Below, piece after piece: positions 10,682 through 18,107 of a stretch of 23,793 bases of DNA; the first letter of the stretch is position 1; every line of letters starts with the position of its first letter. The translations under genes and the position numbers were made by a program. The notes below the pieces were generated by a model, which had not been told where the DNA came from, ran no database searches, and saw nothing but the letters and a program-made list of their open reading frames with translations. Location of the stretch: NCBI GenBank assembly GCA_036897625.1, contig JAYMTA010000833.1:1-23793 (forward strand), in the 5' to 3' direction. This stretch comes from Pelargonium cotyledonis (taxonomy: Eukaryota; Streptophyta; Magnoliopsida; Geraniales; Geraniaceae).

Positions 10682-10753
10682 GGTCCCATGGTCTAGTGGT
10701 CAGGACATTGGACTCTGAATCCAGTAACCCGAGTTCAAGCCTCGGTGGGACCT
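10682..10753 (+). tRNA. tRNA-Gln (anticodon CUG)
   Basis: A 72-nt cloverleaf. The acceptor stem GGTCCCA (10682-10688) pairs fully with TGGGACC (10746-10752), with discriminator T at 10753. The anticodon stem TTGGA/TCCAG holds loop CTCTGAA with CTG at 10715-10717. The T stem CCGAG/CTCGG encloses TTCAAGC. The internal pol III A box is TGGTCTAGTGG (10689-10699) and the B box is GAGTTCAAGCC (10731-10741). There is no intron, and a T run follows at about 10758 as terminator. It reads CAG codons. No CCA is encoded, as is normal for a nuclear gene. All stems are intact, so it is probably functional. Confidence 0.96.
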
Positions 10754-10754
10754 T

Positions 10755-10763
10755 AGGTTTTTT
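10755..10763 (+). terminator. RNA polymerase III terminator of tRNA-Gln
   Basis: A T-rich run (ttaggttttttg) lies a few bases after the tRNA 3' end. Runs of four or more T end pol III transcription. Confidence 0.7.
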
Positions 10764-11048
10764 GTTTTTATTTAATTTTTAACTTCCAAAATATTTCATG
10801 ACACTCAACTTGGTATTGTTTTCTAAATTACAGCTCACAAAGCATTTTTTTATTATTACCGTGGAATTTAAAAATGGTGAAATAAATGTTTTTTTAACAG
10901 CATTGGTCTTCTAGGTGTATTGCTAAGTGAACCGGGTGGCTCATGAGATTGCTAGATTATCAGGTTTTAAGTCTCACTGTACTAAACTGTATGGATTTTA
11001 GTTTCCGAGTATCTAAATAGTTTGAGTTAAAATGTTAAAAATTACTTG
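10764..11048. other. spacer between tRNA-Gln and the RNase H relic
   Basis: AT-rich sequence with no reading frame or RNA that I recognise. Confidence 0.5.
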
Positions 11049-11245
11049 GTCGTGGATGTCCAGCCGCGAGTGGCGGAAGCTATGGCTCTTAGAGATGCGT
11101 TGGATTGGGCCCGCCTCGGGGTTTGGCATGCGGTAGTTTTTGAGTTAGATAAAAAGGTGGTCTCGAGTCTTAACTCATGATCAGGAGTACAAGCATGTTT
11201 GGAGATTGCGTGAATTGTGCTTTTGTCGTAGGTCTGAATGAAGTA
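11049..11245 (+). pseudogene. RNase H domain relic of a plant non-LTR retrotransposon
   Basis: The frame from 11049 reads PRVAEAMALRDALDWARLG, then HAVVFELDKKVVSSLNS, then TGA at 11178-11180. This matches the RNase H-like domain of plant LINE and retroelement-derived genes, typically AEAxALxxALxWA followed by (V/F)ExDxxxVVxxLNS. The catalytic Glu of the first block and Asp of the second are visible. After the stop, SGVQACLEIA and, in another frame, ELCFCRRSE continue the domain. An in-frame stop and a frameshift make it dead. It is separate from the relic at 7955-8460. Confidence 0.7.
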
Positions 11246-11763
11246 GTTCATAGACTCACATTCTTACTAAATATTCTATTCTAATCAAAACTCATTTCAA
11301 AGTAAGTGCAGTAAGTTGTAACTGTATTGATTCAAATTCTGAAACTGAAAAGAAAAAGAAAAAGAATCAGTATACTTTTCTCTTCTATGTTTTTCATTTC
11401 TAAACCAAAACAAGAATCCAATTCCACTGATTTACATCCCAAAATGGGAAACCAGAAACAAATACCAATTACAGAGATAAAAATTTGTGCATGCTTGTTT
11501 GTTTTCAACCATAAACAAGCACCATACATATCCTCCTCCTACCAAATTAAACCCATTAACCACCATCCCTTTCTCTTCACAAATCACACCAAATTTCTGC
11601 AACATCAATACGCAGAAGCTGGTGCAATTTCCTGCTCATAATTACAAAAATGCCTCATAACCCGTTGATTGCGTGCCCGGTATGATACCAACAAGCATGC
11701 ACTCAAATAGGATGCCAAGCCTGCTGTATTATTAACAAAGAATCAAAACAACCCATCAGTCAG
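11246..11763. other. presumed 3' UTR and 3' flank of the LRR pseudokinase gene
   Basis: This stretch follows the TAG stop of the minus-strand gene. A small plus-strand open frame (11327-11641) overlaps it and shows no family resemblance. I see no clear polyadenylation signal. Confidence 0.5.
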
Positions 11764-14700
11764 CTATTCGTGATCTGGTGGTTTTCCCAAGTCCGGCGCG
11801 TCCAATGGTTCAGGGCATATCTCCTTGGAAGATCGTCTGCGCGAGGATGAATAATCGCCCCCGCCAATTTGAGCACTCCCTTGCGATTGCGATCCTGTGG
11901 TTCCCGAACGTTTTAAGCTACTTCCTCCTTCCAATTTGTTGGTGTTCGCGGCTGGAATAGCCGCCACGTCAGACGAGCTGTGTCGCCAGCTGCCAAACAG
12001 AGCTGCATTCCAAGATCCTCTCGAAGAAGTTGTTCTAAGCCTGTCGGAGCTTGAATTTTCCTCCCTTACTACTTTTAAAGGGTTTTCCAAAGCTTTTAGG
12101 ATATATCTCATGAGGGGTCGCCTTGCGGATTTAGGGTTGAGGCAAGACCGGGCAACAATTGCCATGGCCCAGACTTCCTCTAACAAATCTTCGTCCACGA
12201 TTAGAGACGGATCCACAATTTTTGTCACGAGTTCCTTGTCGTATATACTGATGTACGGAAGAATCTGTTCTAGCCATTCTTTCATTTGGGCATCACTGGA
12301 TGTGCTGATCCCGAGCTTTCCAGTAACCAGCTCGAGCAATACCTTCCCGAAGCAATAAACATCATATGCACATGTGGATGTTTGTGAACCTGATAATTTC
12401 AATGAGAAGAAATTTCAGAAGAATAACAACTTCAAATTGCATAAAGACGAGAAAAGATCAAATAAGCTCAGACATCTACATGAATGTGCAATAACCAAAG
12501 AGGAACAGCAACAGTTTATAACAGATCATTCTATAAGATCGTTTTCCATCTCCCAAAGATGATCCTTGCCTGGTTGACCAAATAGTGACCCACATCCTAC
12601 GTATTGCTATTATGCTTATTATCCAAGGGAACACAATTTCGTAGAAACATTCCACATGCAATATTCCAAACAATACTCGCCTAAAAACGTCAAGAAGTAA
12701 AAATATGTTTAACAGTGGCATTCACTAATCAAATTCTAATGGTTGAGAAATTGTTATAGTTGGTGAGTCCCTCTTTCTTTGGCCACTATACTAAAATGAA
12801 AGTCCCATTTGGAGGGTAAACTTACACATATTTTTTTATGTAATTTAGATTTAGTTTTCATGAACCATCATTTAAACTAATACACACAATGGACCCTAGG
12901 AGGAACATATTGCTACTCATATCCGTCAACAAAAAGGCAGTCAAAAAAGAATTAACATGAAAATTTCACACAGCTAAAATTCTACGTACCAGAAGTGCCT
13001 TGCTCAGATTGCCTACACATGTTAAAGAAGAAATGATTATGATAAAGTTAAAAAAACAATACATAATTATAACCCACAACACATGCCTCCCAAAGATAAA
13101 GAAATGTTAGTAATACAGCAGCTATATTCTAAAAAATAAAAACAACGTACTACTTTAAAAGCTACTTTGAGTTTTATAAGCATTAGTAAGGTACTAAGGA
13201 TATTACGGCTAATCTAGCTCCAGATTTAATTGCACCAGAGCATGCCAGATTTAGTAACATTGCAGACATCACTTCTTACACGCTATTCCTTCATCAAATA
13301 CACTGGTATGTGGCAACATAATGATATGTGTGTGTGTGTGTGTGTGTGTCTAACAAGTGGAACTGATTCATCAATTGCACTATAGAACCAACAACCACTG
13401 AGTTGAAGAGGAGGGCTCACTCAAGAGAATGATAAACAGATCAGAACATGTTATGTATGTAACGGGCACATTTACGCCACGTTAAAAGAACCAAGAAGTA
13501 TTATAAGAAACCAACCAAGTATTACTCTAAGTATAAATAAAACACATTCCAATGGTAGATTACAGTTCTTTATACCCTTGTATGATTCTAACAAATCTTC
13601 ATTAAGCATCACCAATAACCCTAAGTTTCAAGTTTAAAAGCTTCACAAAATTCAAATAGAATACTTACTGTGGCAACCGCAACAGTCTGGTAATCATACT
13701 TTGATGAGTATCCCCTTCTTGAGTACAGACCTCACTTAGGCTTCCCAAGCGCACTTCAAATTTATCATCAAGAAGTATACTGCTTGCTTGAACATCTCTT
13801 CAAAACCCCCCCCCCCCCCAAAAAAAAAGAATATGAATACCAGTAAGAATAAATTCTTCAATAGTAAAAGTACGAAGATTTATCCAGTTAAAATAAACTA
13901 GAGATCCAACGAGTATTTGTGTATCTCTCACAAGAAAAGATACACCAAGAAATTTCATATTGATAACAAAATGATAACGTCAAAAGGGGAAAGAATTGAA
14001 ACAAAACAAGGAAAATCATCTGGCAATACCTATGCACAAGCGGGGGAGTACATTCATGATGCAGATAAGATAGACCCTCGGCAGCTCCTATTGCAATTTT
14101 CAGTCTTGTTATCCAGTCCAACGACTGTAAACTGTCATCCTCCAAATTAGCTTTCCTGAACAAGGACCTTGATAAGTCCCCATTCGGCATGTATTTGTAA
14201 ACCAAGAACTTCTCGTTCTCATTCTCCAAGCAGTGTCCCATGAGCGGAACCAGCCTTGAGTGTGTAATCTTACTGAAGAAGTCCAATTCTAATAGGTACG
14301 CTTCCTTTCTATTTGACTGTACATCAATCCTTTTGATGACCACAAGAGTCCCATTTTCCAACACGCCACGGAAGAGAGTCCCCGAGTGACCATGTTTGAT
14401 GAGATTCGTATCGCTGAAATCACCAGTGGCATGCATTAGCTGTTGATACGTAAACACATCTCCAAGATTTGAGAAGTTGATGGATACATCAGGAGGTGGT
14501 GGACTCAACCCAACAGAAGCTGGCCCTACGCCCATCCCTCTTTGGTTTGTAGTATTTCTCTTTCGGGCGCAAAACAGAAGCAGCACCAGCAACGATACCA
14601 AAAGCACAATCAATATTAATCCCCCCAAAACTCCAGCCACTATGATCCATTTTCTCCTACTGTTCTTGGAAGTTTTAGCTGCAGGAGGTTCTGTGGAATT

Positions 14701-15978
14701 TGGAAGTCCAAAATTATCAAAAATCAAGCCCCTTTCAGTATAGAATGATGCACATTCAGCTGAAGTCTTCTGTTGAGACACATTTTGGAGACAGTTGCTA
14801 TCAAGAGATGAATTACTCAGTGCATACTCTGGAACCCTGCCTTCAAAGTAATTTCCTGATAGATCGATTGAACCAAACCTTCTCAATACAGGACCGAGAC
14901 TTCCATAAAATAAATTGTCAGAAATATTCAACACTGCAACACTAGCATTAGAATCTATGCTAGAATTAGGCAAGATTCCAGTAAAGTTGTTGCCAGAGAT
15001 ATCAAGAAAACTCAATCCAGGCATTGACCACAACACATCAGGAAGAGCACCAGTGAAGCCATTTTGTCTAAGTACTATAGACTGTAACTGAGATGGAGCA
15101 GGAAACACGCTGCCCGGCAAAGTCCCCCCAAGAAAGTTGTTCCCAATAATTAGTCTCTTCAAGTTCCTTAATCCTCTCAAGTCCGTTGGCACTGACCCGG
15201 ACAAAGAATTGAAGCTCAGGTCAAGGTCGACCAGGCCAGCAAGGTCCCCGAGCTGCACTGGTATCGAAGAAGACAAGCTGTTGCTCGAAAGGTTCAGATA
15301 CTGAAGCTTCGAAAGGGTACCGAACCCTGGAGGAACTGACCCAGATAAGAAATTCGAAGACATGTCGAGAACTGAGAGGTTCCCAAGAGATGCAAATGAA
15401 GATGGAATGGACCCAGTAAGCGAATTCTGAGAGAGATCAAGAACCGAAAGGCTTGACAATTGACCCAAGCTGGAAGGAATGATCCCAGTGAGGCTATTAT
15501 CAGACAAGTAGAGAGAAGTCAAATTGGTCAAATTCCCAAGACTCCAAGGAATGGCACCATTTATGGAGCTAGAACGGAGATCAAGAACTTGCAGAGACTC
15601 GAGGCGTTGGCCGAACCAGGCCGGAATTTCTCCTGGGAGTGCAAAATTGGAGGCATTGAAAGAGGCTAAGAGGGTCAAATTCACAAGAGCACCAACTGCG
15701 AATTGTGGGTTCTGGCTACCAATTCGGGTCCTCCTGAACCCAGAAATGTTGATCCCAACTACGCGACCACTCGAGCACTGAACTCCGTTCCAGATTGTGC
15801 AAGGGTCGGCTTTTATGGGCCACTCCTTAGACCTCAGACCCAGCGACGATCTGAGCCCGAGCAGAGCTGCTCGTTCAGTGGGCGAGCTCAGTGGCTGCAA
15901 TTGCTGAAATGTAGACTCGAACAGCAACAAGAAAAAGAAAGCGCAAGACACTGCGCTTGGACGACCCACCAACACCAT
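11764..15978 (-). CDS. LRR receptor-like protein with degenerate kinase domain (LRR-RLK pseudokinase), 4 exons
   Basis: A plasma-membrane receptor-like protein. Minus-strand exons 15978-14030, 13797-13669, 13012-12990 (23 nt) and 12389-11764 sum to 2727 nt, giving 908 aa and TAG, in frame with GT-AG introns. Domains: signal peptide 1-28; LRR N-cap with C60 and C68; about ten extracellular LRRs, 100-385; a Cys pair 395/409; transmembrane 444-470 after RRK; kinase-like domain about 509-803; Ser/Arg-rich tail. The VIK lysine (K549), a helix-C glutamate (about E564) and HRD (649-651) are present. The glycine loop is poor (HGHSGTLFRG), the catalytic-loop Asn is Ser656 (HRDVQASS), DFG is replaced by SLS (669-671), and APE is absent. 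It resembles Arabidopsis At2g16250 (about 915 aa, from memory), so the degenerate domain is probably a lineage trait rather than local damage. Ligand and partner are unknown. Confidence 0.93.
12990..13012 (-). other. 23-nt microexon of the LRR pseudokinase gene
   Basis: Bounded by acceptor tgtag (13014-13013) and donor gtacgt (from 12989). It carries one base of a split codon, seven codons reading QSEQGTS, and one base of the next split codon. Skipping it would shift the frame. It encodes part of the loop where a normal kinase has its activation segment. Confidence 0.85.
13326..13349. repeat. (TG)12 microsatellite in intron 2 of the LRR gene
   Basis: An uninterrupted TG run seen within the intron 13013-13668. 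Confidence 0.95.
13806..13829. repeat. C14 homopolymer followed by an A tract, beside a 3' splice site
   Basis: Fourteen C (13806-13819) followed by A residues. On the coding (minus) strand this reads T-rich then G14, then ttttgaag, the acceptor of intron 1 at 13798. The run may vary in length or be mis-sized by sequencing. It lies in the intron, so the protein is unaffected. Confidence 0.9.
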
Positions 15979-15981
15979 CGC

Positions 15982-15993
15982 TCACCAATTCAT
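15982..15993 (-). promoter_or_regulatory. minimal upstream ORF (Met-Asn-Trp-stop) before the LRR gene start
   Basis: On the minus strand ATG AAT TGG TGA ends three bases before the main ATG (15978). From general knowledge, very short upstream ORFs can slow or reset scanning ribosomes. Whether it acts here is inferred. Confidence 0.6.
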
Positions 15994-16036
15994 CAACACA
16001 GATCCAAAAGATCCCAAATACTATACGCTTCTAGTT

Positions 16037-16135
16037 CTATAAAAAGCAAAGATTTTTATCACAATCAGAGACTCCACAGCAGAACCCAGATGCCCAGAAC
16101 AGAACCCAGAAAGATGCTCTCTCTCTCTCTAGCAT
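16037..16135 (-). promoter_or_regulatory. 32-codon upstream ORF overlapping a probable 5' UTR intron
   Basis: An ATG at 16135 opens a 32-codon frame (MLERERASFW...) ending with TAG at 16037-16039. The same TAG is a strong splice acceptor (gctttttatag), and a consensus donor (ttgag|gtaaag) lies at 16196. Removal of 16037-16196 (160 nt) would delete this upstream ORF but leave the minimal one at 15982-15993. Splicing is inferred from consensus. Confidence 0.5.
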
Positions 16136-16350
16136 AGAAAGCACACGCTTTCTCTCTCTAAAAACAAGGAAAAAGAAAGAAAGAAGAAACCTTTACCTCA
16201 ATGATTCACACAAGCCTTCCAATAATTAACCTTCTTGTTGCTCTTCTTCGACTGCTGGTGACAAATCTGTATCGCTTGTCCTTTTGCTTTTTTCTCTTCT
16301 CTGCCTCCACCTACTACTCTGTCTCTCTCTTTCTCTCTCTAAAATCCTTC

Positions 16351-17248
16351 TGTTTCTTCGGTTGATGGAAGAGAGAGAAACAAAATGGGAAAACAAATTA
16401 ATAATGGGTTTTCAATATTAACGAGAAATAAGAAATTAATAATCTGGGTTGTGGTCAAGACTCGGCAAAAATGGACTCTGGATCATTATCTGTCACAATC
16501 AGTGCTCTGTTTCGTGACAATGCAAATAAATATAGTGAAAAAGCAGAGCTTGAAACAATGTGGGTATAGTTGTGGACATACCGGCAAGAACCGGTCGCCG
16601 GTCAGTGGCTCGGCGGTTGATCTGACAGATAATCAAGTCCGGCACCGGTTGTCTGGTTTGACCTCCGGTGAACCCGCAGACTCCAGCTAAGCTCTTAACA
16701 TAAATTACTCTCACTATTAATTATATATACATAAGAATGGATTGGGGGAGATGGAGAAGAGTTTCAAGATTCAAATTGGAGTTTTTGTTGTTTTTTTGTT
16801 TCAAAATGAGCATATGGTTTTTGTCTCATTAATGGCCAAGTTTGAGGAATCCAATAATGGGTGGTTAAGGTGTTTCTTTTTCTTTTCTTTAGAACAATAA
16901 ATGGTTTAGAAAAAATTTGGAGGACAACTATATTTGTAGAGAGGGAAGAGTGAGATTTGAAGTAAAGTTGTATATAAAAAGATTTTTGTTACAATGATAT
17001 TTTCTATATAATTTATTTCCAATTCGTTACGTTCTTGATTTAAAAATTAGAGTTAAATGGTTTTATTTTTTTTTTACTGACTCATCTTTTTTATATTTTA
17101 TGATGTAATTAGAGTTTAGTATGGTTTGAGCTATTATATTTTACTATTTTTATAAAAAAATTTAAACTCATCTTTTCGATTGTAGATAGTTTTGAAGTGT
17201 CACATCAGTTTAGAGCGACACATTGTAATCATGTTACTTAATTTTATT
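16351..17248. other. promoter-side intergenic region of the LRR gene
   Basis: No gene is supported. A GC-rich patch at about 16578-16678 stands out, with repeated CCGG and ACCGG motifs inside open frames on both strands that match nothing I know. The rest is AT-rich. Confidence 0.5.
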
Positions 17249-17345
17249 TTTTTTGGTTTAAATCATGGGATTTCTGAGCAGATCCGCATTTTCGCGATAA
17301 ACACCTTTAAATCATTTGATTGTATCCAGACTAATCTTCATTCAC
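17249..17345 (-). mobile_element. 5'-truncated SINE copy
   Basis: On the minus strand this reads tgaatgaagattagtctgg ... tttaaaggtg ... gctcagaaatcccatgattt and ends in aaaccaaaaaa. It matches the 3' half of the plus-strand SINE at 17893-18107 block for block. The tRNA-like head is missing, as in 5'-truncated retroinsertions. Confidence 0.6.
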
Positions 17346-17624
17346 CCAAAATTTTAGTTCATGTCAACCTTTAATATAACGACAACGTTTCATTTTATTT
17401 TATTTTTGAGGTAACCACATCCAAAACGAAGTTGTTTTGGCATTTATGCCTAAAAAATAATGAAACATTGTTTTTCCATCTAGGTCTAAAATATCGTTCA
17501 CCGTAAATTTTGTTTTAAAATAAGTGTTTATGTTCTATTTTAATTAATAGTTATAAATGAATTGTATGAAATAACACAATAGAATACGATAGAAACATGT
17601 AATTATAACTAATATGTTTTACTC

Positions 17625-17811
17625 TTTTTGTTTGGTTAAATCATGGAGTTACTAAGCCTTTTGGTCATACACACACTAATCTACATTCGAGATGAGAGCA
17701 CGTGTTAAGGTTTAAGCCTCTCCCCAAGGGTCTGTTGCGTGGGGATCGAACGCAATCGATCTTCCCATTCACGCAGCCTGTGTTAACAACTGCGCCACTA
17801 CCCTTGGGCAG
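17625..17811 (-). mobile_element. tRNA-derived SINE copy
   Basis: On the minus strand the head reads aagggtagtggcgcagttg (A-box-like), then acaggctgcgtg, then gcgttcgatcc (B-box-like, 17743-17753). The tail includes ctcgaatgtagattagt and ends catgatttaaccaaac. Compared with the plus-strand copy it lacks an internal block of roughly 40 bases near the 3' end. The layout is that of a pol III-transcribed SINE. The family name is not known to me, though it recalls angiosperm Au-type SINEs. Confidence 0.7.
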
Positions 17812-17892
17812 TATATTTTACTTTTACTGTTGAACAATTATTTTGAAATGAAACGAGTGTTATTTCAAGTTCAAAAAGATATTAAATATGCT

Positions 17893-18107
17893 AAGTGTAG
17901 CGGCGCATGTGATAATCACACAGGCTGCGGGAGGGGGAAAAGCCCCTGGGTTCCGATCCCCACTCAACACACTCCTGGGAAGAGACTTAATCCTTAACTT
18001 GTGCCCTCGCCTCGAATGAGATTAGTCTAGGTGTGTTAAAACGGTTTAAAGGTGTCAACCGCCAATAGCGCGGGCCTTCTCAGAAAACCCATGGTTTAAC
18101 CAAAAAA
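17893..18107 (+). mobile_element. tRNA-derived SINE copy
   Basis: The head reads gtgtagcggcgcatgtgataa (A-box region), then acacaggctgcggg. The B box ggttccgatcc is at 17949-17959, one inserted base away from the usual GGTTCGANTCC. The tail reads ctcgaatgagattagtcta ... tttaaaggtgtcaaccgcc and ends catggtttaaccaaaaaa. It is inverted relative to the copy at 17625-17811 with about 80 bp between them. Confidence 0.7.

Larger units (their letters stand above)
15979..16350 (-). other. presumed 5' UTR of the LRR pseudokinase gene, GA/CT-rich
   Basis: The leader holds CT-repeat blocks on the plus strand (about 16115-16130, 16147-16159, 16320-16340), which read GA-rich in the transcript. Such tracts are common in plant leaders and core promoters. 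Its 5' end is not determined; I see no convincing TATA box upstream. Confidence 0.45.

Noticed and set aside
11897-12358. 153-codon plus-strand open frame
   Set aside because: It is antisense to the last exon of the LRR pseudokinase gene, whose protein matches a known family; this frame matches nothing.
12476-12721. 81-codon minus-strand open frame in intron 3 of the LRR gene
   Set aside because: It lies inside the intron 12390-12989. It has a hydrophobic, low-complexity sequence and no splice link to the gene is needed.
15460-16137. Plus-strand open frames across the LRR exon 1 and leader
   Set aside because: They are shadows of the minus-strand LRR coding sequence.
17743-17959. Possible functional tRNA genes at the two B-box-like sites
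   Set aside because: No cloverleaf forms around either site. The shared tails show they are SINE copies.
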